A DNA stretch of 64,000 bases from Sphingomonadales bacterium. Lineage in GTDB: Bacteria > Bacteroidota > Bacteroidia > Flavobacteriales_D > Crocinitomicaceae. The notes under the pieces are model-generated. The model was given only the letters and a program-made list of their open reading frames with translations, had not been told where the DNA came from and searched no databases. The stretch lies in assembly GCA_016872115.1 (NCBI GenBank), contig VHBC01000007.1:33613-97612 (forward strand), given 5' to 3'. Shown piece by piece: positions 27,816 through 37,117 of the stretch. Each line of letters opens with the position of its first letter. Position 1 is the first letter of the stretch. A program made the translations under genes and the position numbers.

Positions 27816-28522
27816 TGTCCGTATTTGAATTCAAAAATTTTTCTGTTCATCAGGCCAATAGCCCGTTGAAAGTCAGTACGGATGCAATTTTGCTAGGTAG
27901 CATTGTAAAAATTGACAAACCAAATGCAAGTATACTCGATGTAGGAACCGGAAGTGGTGTCATCGCCTTATTGTTGGCCTCTCGTTTTCATACAATTACA
28001 ATTGATGCCATCGATCCTGATACAGGTGCTTTCCAAGATGCAAAGCGCAATTTCGAATGTTCACCCTTTTCAGATCGATTGCGCCTTTTTTTAACCGAAA
28101 TTGCGCAGTATGACCAGGACCTCAAATACGATACCATTGTCTCTAATCCGCCTTATTTTATTGATGGATTGCCCAGTGATAATGAAGCAATGAAGCAGGC
28201 TAAACATGTATCGATTAGTGCCTTTCATGCCTTGCTTCTCGAGATGAAACACCGCCTCAAATCAAATGGTGCATTGTGGCTGATTTTAGCGCCAGAAAGC
28301 GCAAATGAGGCCATCTCTTATCTTCAGAACATGGGCTTGTTCGTGCAGAAGAAGTTCCGTTTTCATGCCAATGCTTCGAAGCTTGATAAAAGATGGGTAC
28401 TTTGTTTTTCGTTCGAAAAACACGTAGTAGAGCTAAAGGAATTTTACATCCGAAATCTAGATGGTACTTTTCATGACCAGTACAAGGCGCTTGCCGGCGG
28501 TTTTCATAACCGCTCGCTTTAA
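27815..28522 (+). CDS. trmN6: tRNA1(Val) adenine-37 N6-methyltransferase
   Basis: The 235-residue product is a SAM-dependent methyltransferase. It opens with FEFKNFSVHQANSPLKVSTDAILLG, the characteristic TrmN6 N-terminus (given in part), then the SAM motif LDVGTGSGVIALLLA and the catalytic NPPY (SNPPYFIDG). It methylates N6 of A37 in tRNA1(Val). The ATG shares one base with the proS stop codon. It ends in a 4-base convergent overlap with porQ. Confidence 0.92.
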   Translation: MSVFEFKNFSVHQANSPLKVSTDAILLGSIVKIDKPNASILDVGTGSGVIALLLASRFHTITIDAIDPDTGAFQDAKRNFECSPFSDRLRLFLTEIAQYDQDLKYDTIVSNPPYFIDGLPSDNEAMKQAKHVSISAFHALLLEMKHRLKSNGALWLILAPESANEAISYLQNMGLFVQKKFRFHANASKLDKRWVLCFSFEKHVVELKEFYIRNLDGTFHDQYKALAGGFHNRSL

Positions 28523-29556
28523 ACTTTCTTTTTGAGTCGCTTCAAATCGGTGCTTAAACCAATTGTTTGGATGCTACCGGCTTTGGAGTAAAATTGAATG
28601 CCATAATCCAAATCAAAGCGTTTGACATGAATTCGGGTGCCAAAGCAAAAACCTGCTATGCCTGGAAAATCATTGAGTTTGAGCTGCTGTCTTCTATTGT
28701 AATCAAAACCCATTCGCAATTGTATTGCTCCTTTGGGTACGAGCTCTAATTGAAAGTGCAAATGATTGGCAATTTTTTCGCCCAAGTTGGGTACATAAAC
28801 AGGAATGGTGTCTCCGGTAAGCGGATCTAAGGTTTCTTTGGCGTTAGGATCTAGCCAAATATTTTGCGGTGTATTGAGTGAATGGCCGACCAAAGAAAAC
28901 CGGAAAGGCGCGTGGGCTAATTTGTAACTTACGGCACCGTAAATATCCATAGGGAGTTTTGATCCGGATTGTGCAGTGTAGTCTTTAAAGACAAATCCTG
29001 CGTTTCTGAGCCCGACACTTGCCATAAATTGTTCGTTGGGATGCACCAAAAGCGCCGAAAAATGAAATGCAACAGCAAAAGCGCTGTAGCGTTGTAGCTG
29101 TGATCCCAATAAATTCAGTTGGGCCCCCAATTTAAAGTAGGGGTTTGGGGCATAAGCATAAGAGCTGCCAATGTTGTAGTCCAATGCATTGAATGTGCCT
29201 GTTGTTTGACCATTGGCGTCTGTTTGGGTAAAATCACCGTAGTTCATGTAGCGAACATAAGGTGCAAAAACGCCCCATTTGGTTTTCAAAGCACTGACAA
29301 GCATACCATAACGTACACCGCTTGGTAAAATGCCTAAGCTCGAATGAAATTGAAGTGCATGTGCTGATTGAACCAATGCCGGTTGATCGAGGGTGAGGCA
29401 GATATCTTTGTCGTTGATAGCGTATAGTCTGCCGCCGACAGCAGCTGATCTAGCGTTATTGAGTTGATTGAGGTATGTAAAAGCGTAATTGCCGTGCGTG
29501 TATTGTGCTTGCGCAACAAAAACAATACTTAGAAAAAATAAGATAATTGATTTCAT
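28519..29556 (-). CDS. porQ: type IX secretion system protein PorQ
   Basis: PorQ is an outer-membrane barrel of the T9SS attachment complex (PorU-PorV-PorQ-PorZ), which cleaves sorting domains and anchors cargo. The 345-residue product has a signal peptide (MKSIILFFLSIVFVAQAQY), the early LNQLNNARSAAVGG motif typical of PorQ and PorV, repeated barrel strands, and the late GFDYNRRQQLKLNDFPGIAG and IHVKRFDLDYGI segments. I chose the ATG at 29556. It diverges from a sigma-factor gene with 88 bases between. Confidence 0.88.
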   Translation of the reverse strand: MKSIILFFLSIVFVAQAQYTHGNYAFTYLNQLNNARSAAVGGRLYAINDKDICLTLDQPALVQSAHALQFHSSLGILPSGVRYGMLVSALKTKWGVFAPYVRYMNYGDFTQTDANGQTTGTFNALDYNIGSSYAYAPNPYFKLGAQLNLLGSQLQRYSAFAVAFHFSALLVHPNEQFMASVGLRNAGFVFKDYTAQSGSKLPMDIYGAVSYKLAHAPFRFSLVGHSLNTPQNIWLDPNAKETLDPLTGDTIPVYVPNLGEKIANHLHFQLELVPKGAIQLRMGFDYNRRQQLKLNDFPGIAGFCFGTRIHVKRFDLDYGIQFYSKAGSIQTIGLSTDLKRLKKKV

Positions 29557-29644
29557 TTGAAAAACGGTTAGCACATGTTGCGCTCGTGAAAATACAATAA
29601 AAAAAGTTTTAAAATTTGGAACAATAATTGCTTGTGCAGATTTT

Positions 29645-30169
29645 ATGAAACCTACTGCCCAACTTTATCCTTCGTTTGAAGCAGTGCTCAGTGCACAACA
29701 ACGTTTTTTTGAGCGAATTATTGCACGTTATTTCAAAGGAGAACAGCAAAAAGACGTATTTCAAGACTTTTGTGTGCATTTGCACACGCTTTACTTGCAA
29801 AAGTTTACAAGCAGTAGCCATCTTTTCGACTCAAAAGCTTGGCTGCGCACGGTGCTTGTCAACTTCTGTATTTCGCAGCTCAGAAAAGAAAAAGCCCAGA
29901 AAAATAGTGTTTGGAACCAAACTACGGTTGTGGTGAATCTTGTGGCTGAATCTGATACCATCAATGAATCCGAATTACAAGCGCTTTACGAAGCAGCTTT
30001 AGGTTGCGTGAGCAAAAAGGAGGCACTTGTTCTCAAGTTGAAATTTGAATACAAATGCACGGCTAAAGAAATAGAGCATAAACTTGGTATTCAGCACGTC
30101 GATGTTCTTCTTGCGCGAATAAAAGATAAAATCAGAAAGAAAATGGGAAGAATCAATCTTGAATTCTAA
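29645..30169 (+). CDS. sigma-70 family RNA polymerase sigma factor (ECF-like)
   Basis: The 174-residue product has a sigma-2 region (FFERIIARYFKGEQQKDVFQDF, given in part, and AWLRTVLVNFCISQLRKEKA) and a sigma-4 helix-turn-helix (VSKKEALVLKLKFEYKCTAKEIEHKLG, given in part). No separate sigma-3 or anti-sigma gene is visible next to it. It could direct a regulon of envelope genes. In Porphyromonas an ECF sigma factor controls T9SS genes; the location here next to porQ makes that worth testing but does not show it. Confidence 0.82.
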   Translation: MKPTAQLYPSFEAVLSAQQRFFERIIARYFKGEQQKDVFQDFCVHLHTLYLQKFTSSSHLFDSKAWLRTVLVNFCISQLRKEKAQKNSVWNQTTVVVNLVAESDTINESELQALYEAALGCVSKKEALVLKLKFEYKCTAKEIEHKLGIQHVDVLLARIKDKIRKKMGRINLEF

Positions 30170-31080
30170 AAATCGAGGTGTCTTTCCTTCTTTTCTAAAT
30201 AGATATCGGCGATTGTAACCAAAATAGCCGTTTCCTCAACTGCGCCAAAATCTGCATTGACGGCAGTATCAAATGTGCGCATAGTTGGAGAGAGGTTCAT
30301 ATAAATATTCATGAGCGGCGGAATAAAGGTGCCACGTTCGCGTGCAAACAGATTGAGCACTTTAAAACCTTCTTTGAAATCCAGATCTTGTAGCATTCCT
30401 GTGTAAAGCGCCCGGTCTTTGGTGTAATCCAAAGGCTGTTTTGCCTTGATCAGGGTGTCATTATCTTTGAAATAATGCTGAAGAAAATTCAGTAAAAAAT
30501 CGCGACTCGGACGGTCGTAGTCCGGATACATGGTGACCTTTCCAAAAAAGTACTTGATTTGGGGATAAAATCGAATCAAGGCCCCGAGTCCGTCCCAGAT
30601 GTTATCAAGTGCAAAAAGACCTTTTTTGGGATTGACATTTGGCTGGAAATTGGGTTGAACCCAACTCCTACCAAGCTCGATGGTATACGGTAAGTATGCG
30701 CTTTTAAACTTCTCGTTAAAATCAAAATAGTGTACGGTAGAAAGTTGGTAGTTGCCTGCGGCATCTAGCGCATCGGCACATACTTTATATCGGTAACCCC
30801 CAATGATTTCTTGGTCTTCTTCGGACCAAACGATAAGTTGCTCATAAGCAAAAGGACCAAAATCGTGTTCATCTATATCGATTTCTTGGCCTGTACCGCC
30901 GCCAGAGGCCCTAAACGTGAGCTCGCGAAGACGGCCAATTTCTCTGAGTACATTTGGTGCGTTTTGTGCGTTAATACGGTAAATTTCGTTGCCACCTTTT
31001 CGGGTGAAACGCAAAAAGCGTTCTGGACTAAGTTCCTGGCGTAGAACAGCTCGGTCTATGGGGTCAATTACTTTTTGCAT
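30166..31080 (-). CDS. glsB: N-acyltransferase of glycine-lipid synthesis, GlsB-like
   Basis: The 304-residue GNAT-fold protein matches the hemolysin/OlsB-like family of Bacteroidota: LREIGRLRELTFRASGGGTG, EIIGGYRYKVC, IELGRSWVQPNFQ and KYFFGKVTMYPDY. In Bacteroides, GlsB N-acylates glycine with a 3-hydroxy fatty acid and GlsA adds the second acyl chain. The gene sits directly after the GlsA-like gene with a 17-base overlap. The substrate is inferred from family and pairing. It ends in a 4-base convergent overlap with the sigma-factor gene. Confidence 0.82.
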   Translation of the reverse strand: MQKVIDPIDRAVLRQELSPERFLRFTRKGGNEIYRINAQNAPNVLREIGRLRELTFRASGGGTGQEIDIDEHDFGPFAYEQLIVWSEEDQEIIGGYRYKVCADALDAAGNYQLSTVHYFDFNEKFKSAYLPYTIELGRSWVQPNFQPNVNPKKGLFALDNIWDGLGALIRFYPQIKYFFGKVTMYPDYDRPSRDFLLNFLQHYFKDNDTLIKAKQPLDYTKDRALYTGMLQDLDFKEGFKVLNLFARERGTFIPPLMNIYMNLSPTMRTFDTAVNADFGAVEETAILVTIADIYLEKKERHLDF

Positions 31081-31897
31081 AGGTAGATTTTAAGCTGTAA
31101 ACATGATTTTTAACCCAGTTGGCTGTGCCGAGATCGTCAAGGTCTTGCGGAAGGTCTTCTGGGTATAATGGTTTGCCTATTGTAAAAGCAATTTTACCAT
31201 TTTTTTGTTTAAACATTTCGTCAGCCAAAAGAAACATTTCTAAATTGGCTTTGATGCCAAGTCTTTTACGCCAGCGATTCACGCGGTAAAAGACTTTGGA
31301 TAACGCACCATCAATATAAATTGGTACAATCGGGCGTTGTAATTCTTTTGCATAACTCACAAAAGTTTTTTTCCATTCTGGCTCAATGATTTGACCATAA
31401 TGCAGGCGCGTCACCATGCCTGCGGGAAAAATAATGAGCGCTTGTTCTTTTTCGAAGGCATTGCGGATGGAGTTTCTTACACCGCCTTGGTTGCGTCCAA
31501 ATTTGTTGACACCAACAAACAGGTTTGAGAGCTGCTCGATGTTAAGCAATAAATCATTGACAATTACAGCGACATCGCGTCGCGTATGTCGAAGGGCATG
31601 AATAAGTGCGATTCCGTCCATGCCGCCTAAAGGATGATTCAAGGCTAAAATGACACCGCCTGTTGCCGGTACATGCTCGATGCCTTGCACCTCGATTTTG
31701 ATCTGAAAATAGTCGATAACGGCCTGACAAAATTCGTGGTCTTTAAGGTTGCCTTTATCGGCTAAAAACGAATTGATTTTGTCTTGATGTAATTTCTTTT
31801 TTAAAAAACCAATGACAAAACCAGGCAGCCATTTGAGCAATTTGGGGTTTTTGCTATGAATAAGGGCCTCAATATCGATTTTGTTTTGCACGGACAT
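31064..31897 (-). CDS. glsA: O-acyltransferase of glycine-lipid synthesis, GlsA-like (PlsC family)
   Basis: The 277-residue product is a PlsC-type acyltransferase. The catalytic segment ALNHPLGGMDGIALI (His88, Asp94) is followed by NKFGRNQGGVRN and IIFPAGMVTR. It most likely acylates the 3-hydroxyl of the N-acylglycine made by the GlsB-like partner. It is preceded, 9 bases away, by a PhnP-like hydrolase gene. Confidence 0.82.
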   Translation of the reverse strand: MSVQNKIDIEALIHSKNPKLLKWLPGFVIGFLKKKLHQDKINSFLADKGNLKDHEFCQAVIDYFQIKIEVQGIEHVPATGGVILALNHPLGGMDGIALIHALRHTRRDVAVIVNDLLLNIEQLSNLFVGVNKFGRNQGGVRNSIRNAFEKEQALIIFPAGMVTRLHYGQIIEPEWKKTFVSYAKELQRPIVPIYIDGALSKVFYRVNRWRKRLGIKANLEMFLLADEMFKQKNGKIAFTIGKPLYPEDLPQDLDDLGTANWVKNHVYSLKSTYAKSN

Positions 31898-31906
31898 AAA
31901 GTAAAA

Positions 31907-32692
31907 TTAGCATGAAAAATCGAAAGTCAGCGAGAGACCGTCGTAGGCCAATTTGACGTTGTCAGGTAGTTTTTCGTTGACGTCATCATGTAAACCAAAG
32001 AGATGAGAGATGTGGGTTAGATAGGTTTGTTTTGGTTTAATTTCATCGATCAGGGCTAGTGCTTCTTCAAGATTAAAATGAGATAAATGGGTGTATTCAT
32101 GGAGCACATTCACAATGAAGATATCAAGCCCGATTAGTTTTGATTTTTCTTCTGCTGAAATGGTCTTGGCATCGGTGATGTAAGCTAATTTACCTATTCG
32201 AAATCCAAAAACTTGCATCTGGTGGTGCCAAACTTCAATGGTTTCTATTTGGTGGTTTTTTAATTCAAAGCGGCCATTTTGAAGGTGCTCAATTTGAAAA
32301 CGAGGTACCCCTGGGTAAAGATCGGCCTCAAAGGCATAATAAAACTCGCGTTTCAAAGCAGCTTCTACCTTCTGACTACAATAAATAGGAAAGTCTTTTT
32401 GGGTCTGGTAATTGAATGCCCGAACGTCGTCGAGACCCGCGATATGATCCTTATGTTCATGGGTCAAAAGAATAGCATCTAGGGAGTTGACGTTTTCGCG
32501 CAGCATTTGCTGTCTGAAATCGGGCCCTGCGTCTATGGCGAAATGAAGGCCTGGCAATTGGACAAGCACACTTGCGCGTAGTCTCTTATCCTTTGAATTT
32601 GGCGAAGAACATGTTGGGCATGCACAAGCGATCACCGGAACACCTTGAGAGGTCCCAGAACCCAAAAATATGAGTTTGCCTTGTGATTTCAT
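31907..32692 (-). CDS. metallo-beta-lactamase-fold hydrolase, PhnP-like
   Basis: The 261-residue product begins KLIFLGSGTSQGVPVIACAC and has the zinc motif THEHKDHIAG (HxHxDH), plus AYITDAKTI and late ISHLFGLHDD histidines. A CPTCSSPNSKDKRLRAS stretch is typical of PhnP-type phosphodiesterases. PhnP cleaves cyclic ribose phosphates in phosphonate use, but here no other phn genes are present, so the substrate is open. It overlaps the upstream nuclease gene by 4 bases. Confidence 0.82.
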   Translation of the reverse strand: MKSQGKLIFLGSGTSQGVPVIACACPTCSSPNSKDKRLRASVLVQLPGLHFAIDAGPDFRQQMLRENVNSLDAILLTHEHKDHIAGLDDVRAFNYQTQKDFPIYCSQKVEAALKREFYYAFEADLYPGVPRFQIEHLQNGRFELKNHQIETIEVWHHQMQVFGFRIGKLAYITDAKTISAEEKSKLIGLDIFIVNVLHEYTHLSHFNLEEALALIDEIKPKQTYLTHISHLFGLHDDVNEKLPDNVKLAYDGLSLTFDFSC

Positions 32693-34077
32693 GCGCGCAA
32701 TATTGGATTGAGGTCAATGCGTTTTTGACCACTTGGTTTACGCATGAATTGGTGGACAATCGTTTTATTATCTCTGTTTTCTTTTTCTAGTTGTATATAT
32801 CGAGTCCAGTGCAGGGGCTCCTTGCCATGAAAATGAAACGGGGCGTAGCCGTAGCCGCGGTAAATACCGTTTTCTATCCAAACCAAGCTTTTTTCTCCTT
32901 TGTTGCGTCCTTTGTCAATTAAAAAGAAAGTGTCTCCGTTGAATTGTAATTCGTCGATATATGCTTGCACTCTTTGGTTGTAAAGTGCCGGATCTTCTTC
33001 TTGGACACATGCGCCATTGCACTGATGAATGGTGTACTGAAAACAAGCACTTTGGGTAGGGTACAAATAGCAAAGTTTTTGACAGAGTTGGCGTTTTTCT
33101 ACGATGTGTTCTAGGTAGCCTATTGCGTCTTTTCGCGAGGTAAATTGCATTAGGGGCTCTTCTTCTTTTTTGGCGGTACTTTCTATCTTGAGCCTTTTGT
33201 AGCCGTCAATATCTAGTTGGTCATAGAGACCAAAAGGAAACAGGCTTTTGCGTAATTTTCGGTTGTATATGGGCTTGTGTTCTTTGATGAGCGCCGATTC
33301 TAAGAGCATTGCGATCAGTTCAGAGCCTGTCAGTTCGTATTCGACCCGACAAATATCTTGAATCATTTGCTGGCCTTTGGCTGTTTTGGTATTGCGCAGG
33401 TGTTGTTCAATGCGTTTTTTAATATGAATGCTTTTACCAATATAAATGAGCTGATTGAATTCGTTGTAGAGTTTGTAGACGCCCGTTTTGTTGGGTAATT
33501 CTTCAATACTCTCTAGGCTCAAATTCGGATGTACATTTTTTGGATTAAGGACATCCTGGATAAAAGTTTTCAGCTGGTTTTTGTCGGATTGAATGAGTAG
33601 GGTAAATAGGGCGGCGGTGGCTTTGGCGTCGCCGTCGGCTCTGTGGCGTGCAGCATTCGGAATACCTAATTCTTTACAAATTTTCCCAAGTGAGTATGAG
33701 GCATGGCCGGGTAAAACAATTCGAGAAGCCCTAACCGTGCAGAGTTGAGGCATTCTAAATTCGTAACCCAAACGTTTGTATTCACTTCTGAACATGCCAT
33801 AGTCAAAAGCGACATTGTGTGCCACAAAAACGCATCCTTCGCAAAATTCAAGCACTTGTTTGGCAATTTCATAAAATTTAGGTGCCGTTGCAACCATGCT
33901 GTCGGTAATGCCAGTAAGCCGCACAATAAATTCAGGAATGGCTTGCTCTGGGTTGACTAAACTATGAAAATGCTCAATGATTTGCTCGCCGTCGTGCTTG
34001 TACATAGCGAGCTCCGTTATTTTGGAGTCTTTGGTGTGGCCACCAGTAGTTTCGACATCGACGATTACAAAGTTCAT
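32689..34077 (-). CDS. DnaQ-type exonuclease fused to GIY-YIG endonuclease domain
   Basis: The 462-residue product has an N-terminal 3'-5' exonuclease domain (DVETTGG with Asp7 and Glu9, AHNVAFDYGMF, and a late HRADGDAKAT) joined to a GIY-YIG domain (GVYKLY at 199-204 and YIGKS at 212-216). The C-terminal part has paired Cys residues resembling UvrC/Cho relatives. This fusion is a known family that acts on damaged or branched DNA. It is the first gene of an operon with the PhnP-like and acyltransferase genes. Confidence 0.88.
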   Translation of the reverse strand: MNFVIVDVETTGGHTKDSKITELAMYKHDGEQIIEHFHSLVNPEQAIPEFIVRLTGITDSMVATAPKFYEIAKQVLEFCEGCVFVAHNVAFDYGMFRSEYKRLGYEFRMPQLCTVRASRIVLPGHASYSLGKICKELGIPNAARHRADGDAKATAALFTLLIQSDKNQLKTFIQDVLNPKNVHPNLSLESIEELPNKTGVYKLYNEFNQLIYIGKSIHIKKRIEQHLRNTKTAKGQQMIQDICRVEYELTGSELIAMLLESALIKEHKPIYNRKLRKSLFPFGLYDQLDIDGYKRLKIESTAKKEEEPLMQFTSRKDAIGYLEHIVEKRQLCQKLCYLYPTQSACFQYTIHQCNGACVQEEDPALYNQRVQAYIDELQFNGDTFFLIDKGRNKGEKSLVWIENGIYRGYGYAPFHFHGKEPLHWTRYIQLEKENRDNKTIVHQFMRKPSGQKRIDLNPILRA

Positions 34078-34161
34078 GCCTACGAAGTTAGAAAAAAGAG
34101 CGGGTCTGAGATTTTGATGCCAGTCAATTTTTTGTTTTCTTTGATAAAAATTTTAGTCCTT

Positions 34162-35334
34162 ATGAAAGCAATTATCCTTCTCAACTTTATCATTCTAGTT
34201 ACTTTTACTTATGCGCAAAGCAACATAAGTATTTTCAACAATAATGGTCAGCAGTTTTATGTCGTTCTGAATGGTATTCGCCAAAATTCCAAACCCGAAA
34301 CCAATGTTCAGGTCAGTCAGATCAAAAACGGCAGCTATTCCGTCAAGGTTATTTTTGCCGACGGCAAAACGCCAGACATCGACAAAAATTTCATGATCGA
34401 TGCACCTTACGACATCACTACGCGCATTGTTTATAAAAAGGGAAAAGGCAAATTACAGCTGATGGGTATGGAACCTACCCACGGCGTCATACAAGAGGCG
34501 GTTGTATATCGCCCAAATGATGCAGCGGTTTATTCAGATATGGTTGTGGTAAATTCTGTTTCAAATGCAACTACAAACGCAACTACCAATTCATCTTCAA
34601 ATATCCAAGGAAATTCAACGGGTGTCAATATGAATGTCAATTTAACTGAAACGCCAAATACCAACATACAAAGTCAAGGAACTGCTGCAAACATGGGCAT
34701 CAACATGAATGTCAACGTAACAGAAACGCCAAATACTTCGGTTCAAACTTCAAATACAACGGTTTCAAATACAACTACCACAACGACAGGAACAATTCCC
34801 GACGAAAATGTAAATTTGAATATGAACCTGTCAGTAGGAGGGGTGAATGTCAATCTCAATGCAAATGCCAGCGGTACCGGTTTGGGAACTGACGCAACGG
34901 TTACCGAAACAACAACCTCAACGACTTCAACAAGTTCGACGACAACGACTTCCTCAAATTCGTCATCGAATCAAATGAATACCAATCCTCAAATGAATGG
35001 GAATTCTCAGGTAGTCCAGAATCAACAAATGTTGTCTAGTCGCGTGAATTGTACCAAAACAATGAATCGCTTGGAGGCCTTTAAGGCAGAATTGCAAGAC
35101 CAATCTTTTGAAGAAGATAGACTAGAAGCATTGCAACTAGAAATGAAAAGTACTTGTTTAACCACGGCGCAAGCAGAGCAATTATTGGACTTATTTACTT
35201 TTGATGAGAACCGTTTGGAGGTCGCTAAATATTTATCTGACCGTTTAACAGACCGCGATAACGCCGGAGCCCTAGCTAAGAAACTTACTTTCGATAGCAA
35301 TAAAATGGAATACCGCCGCTACCTCAGTGAGTAA
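34162..35334 (+). CDS. exported DUF4476 protein with Asn/Thr-rich linker
   Basis: From the ATG at 34162 the 390-residue product has a signal peptide (MKAIILLNFIILVTFTYAQ), a beta domain (about 20-125), a long Asn/Thr/Ser-rich low-complexity linker (about 130-290) and a C-terminal DUF4476 helical domain (about 300-390) with repeated FDENRLEVAKYLSDR type phrases. The linker contains two near-identical units, GVNMNVNLTETPNT and GINMNVNVTETPNT, and a related third one. The function is unknown. An upstream extension overlaps the nuclease gene and is rejected. Confidence 0.78.
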   Translation: MKAIILLNFIILVTFTYAQSNISIFNNNGQQFYVVLNGIRQNSKPETNVQVSQIKNGSYSVKVIFADGKTPDIDKNFMIDAPYDITTRIVYKKGKGKLQLMGMEPTHGVIQEAVVYRPNDAAVYSDMVVVNSVSNATTNATTNSSSNIQGNSTGVNMNVNLTETPNTNIQSQGTAANMGINMNVNVTETPNTSVQTSNTTVSNTTTTTTGTIPDENVNLNMNLSVGGVNVNLNANASGTGLGTDATVTETTTSTTSTSSTTTTSSNSSSNQMNTNPQMNGNSQVVQNQQMLSSRVNCTKTMNRLEAFKAELQDQSFEEDRLEALQLEMKSTCLTTAQAEQLLDLFTFDENRLEVAKYLSDRLTDRDNAGALAKKLTFDSNKMEYRRYLSE

Positions 35335-35367
35335 CGACGGTATTCGCTAACTTTTTAGGTCTGATTT

Positions 35368-37056
35368 TTAAATCTGTACGTTCTTATCTTTTGAGTGTCG
35401 GACTTTGAAGTCGTAATCAAAAGTTTGATTCTCTTTGGCTTTGAGCTTGAGTTTCCACTCAATAAGACCTGTTTTTTCGTCGATTACGCCTTTGCCAAGA
35501 TTAGATTTTTCAATCACAATATCGGGGTTCGTAGTGAGCGGAATTTGATCTTGTATGGTCAGATCGATATCCGATGACTTGAGGTTGCGCACCTCAATAT
35601 TGTAGGCAAAGCTGCGTTCTTTCTTGTCTTGTACGATGCGCTCTTTGCTTTGGTTCTTGAGCAGCGTACGCTTCACGACAATATTGGGGTCTTTACCCAG
35701 AGATAAATTAAGGGTGTCATCGAGATTGGTTGGGTCAATATAGGTTTCACCGATGTAAGTTCCGTCAAAGAAAATATTGGCTTTGGCCGGAACCAATTGG
35801 AGTTCGTCGAGTTTGGTCATTTGAGCAACCAAATATACTCCCGGGTCCAATTTGGGCACCGCAAAATACCTAAAGGAGGTGTTGAGCTCGCTTTGCTTAA
35901 CCAGCACCATGTGGTTTTGGTTATCAGATGCAATATTGTAATTGAGGTCGATTTTAAATTCGGCTGCAATAAGTTGCTGCACTACCGTCGTGAATTCACT
36001 GGCATTGAGCGCATCTTTTTCATCGCTACCTGCAGTAGTTGAATACATGAAACCCATATTCATGGCTTGTGTATTGACCGAAGGCGCATTGTTATAGGCA
36101 TCTGAACGGTATTTTGCTTTTTCTTCAAGCTTTTTTCGGTATTCTTGATAATCGATATACCAAGGACTGAGCTCGGGCTTGGTTTTGTTGGCATATGGGT
36201 TGTTGGTAGAGATGCTCAGTTTGACGTCGTTCCAGTCGAGGCCAGTTTGCTGACGCACTTGCGCTTTGTATGTGAGGCTGATTTTTCCGGAGCTGGCCTC
36301 GCTGCGGATGTCGTAAAGTGGTGTCCAACCTGCATTGGAAGCTAAATAACTGAGGTCAATGCGACCACTTGCGGCTTCTTTGGCCATAAGGGTAATGACA
36401 ATGCGCGGAATGCCTTTGATTTCAGGTTGTGGGTTGTTTTGTTCGGCATAGTTGCGTAGGTCGTTGAGGCGTTGGTCAAGACTGCTAATGATGTCTGTTT
36501 TCTTCACTTTTTGACGGTCCAGCGCACTGATTTTTTTGTTGAGTTCCGATACTTTAGTCGTGTAGTAATCAACAGTTGATTTCAATAACTGAATACTGTC
36601 GTTTACTTTACCCTGACCTTTCACGGCGCCATTAGAGATGATGATTTTACGGGCTGCAACCAAGACTTCGATTTCATCATTGATGTCGCGGAGTTCAAAA
36701 TTGACGAGTCTGATTGAATCTTCAAGTGCTTTTATGGCCGCTCTAACCTTAGGTGGGAGTTCTGAAGAATTGGCCTGTGCATCGGGTTGCGGATAATAGA
36801 ATTCGTATTTGGAATCCAAAATAACGACCGCCCCAGTTGCCTTAACTTGAATGGTATTTGGCGCAATTTGAGCTGAAATGCCCTCGACAATGACTTCGCT
36901 GAGGCCAGGTTTGATTGTGTAATTGGCTTTGTGCTGCAATTGTGCACCTTGCATATAGACGGTTACGCCCGAAAGGGTGCCTTTGACGGTTACTTTATCG
37001 TTGGCCCAAATAGCGGTGCCAAAAAGCAGAACAGAGAGGAGAAGTTTGATTTTCAT
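35368..37056 (-). CDS. DUF4139 (MuiA-like) exported protein
   Basis: The 562-residue product has a signal peptide (MKIKLLLSVLLFGTAIWA), an N-terminal DUF4140 beta domain (VTVYMQGAQLQHKANYTI), a coiled coil (about 110-205) and a C-terminal DUF4139 beta domain with SYLASNAGWTPLYDIR and RSFAYNIEVRN. This is the architecture of the mucoidy-inhibitor MuiA-like family. The molecular role is unknown. It diverges from the DEAD-box helicase gene. Confidence 0.85.
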   Translation of the reverse strand: MKIKLLLSVLLFGTAIWANDKVTVKGTLSGVTVYMQGAQLQHKANYTIKPGLSEVIVEGISAQIAPNTIQVKATGAVVILDSKYEFYYPQPDAQANSSELPPKVRAAIKALEDSIRLVNFELRDINDEIEVLVAARKIIISNGAVKGQGKVNDSIQLLKSTVDYYTTKVSELNKKISALDRQKVKKTDIISSLDQRLNDLRNYAEQNNPQPEIKGIPRIVITLMAKEAASGRIDLSYLASNAGWTPLYDIRSEASSGKISLTYKAQVRQQTGLDWNDVKLSISTNNPYANKTKPELSPWYIDYQEYRKKLEEKAKYRSDAYNNAPSVNTQAMNMGFMYSTTAGSDEKDALNASEFTTVVQQLIAAEFKIDLNYNIASDNQNHMVLVKQSELNTSFRYFAVPKLDPGVYLVAQMTKLDELQLVPAKANIFFDGTYIGETYIDPTNLDDTLNLSLGKDPNIVVKRTLLKNQSKERIVQDKKERSFAYNIEVRNLKSSDIDLTIQDQIPLTTNPDIVIEKSNLGKGVIDEKTGLIEWKLKLKAKENQTFDYDFKVRHSKDKNVQI

Positions 37057-37104
37057 ATGCTTGGTTTAAATTGATTTGTAAAAATAAGGTCTTTATTTTA
37101 GTCG

Positions 37105-37112
37105 TATCTTTG
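37105..37112 (+). promoter_or_regulatory. -7 promoter element of the DEAD-box helicase gene
   Basis: TATCTTTG matches TAnnTTTG exactly. The ATG at 37118 is 5 bases after the box, so the transcript is likely leaderless or nearly so. Confidence 0.6.
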
Positions 37113-37117
37113 TTGTG

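Noticed and set aside
29610..29640. ECF-type autoregulated promoter for the sigma factor
   Set aside because: A GGAAC is present, but there is no clear second element at a set distance, so I do not list it as a promoter.
34560..34980. Possible CRISPR or tandem-repeat array in the DUF4476 gene
   Set aside because: The repeats are in-frame low-complexity Asn/Thr codons, not spaced identical repeats.
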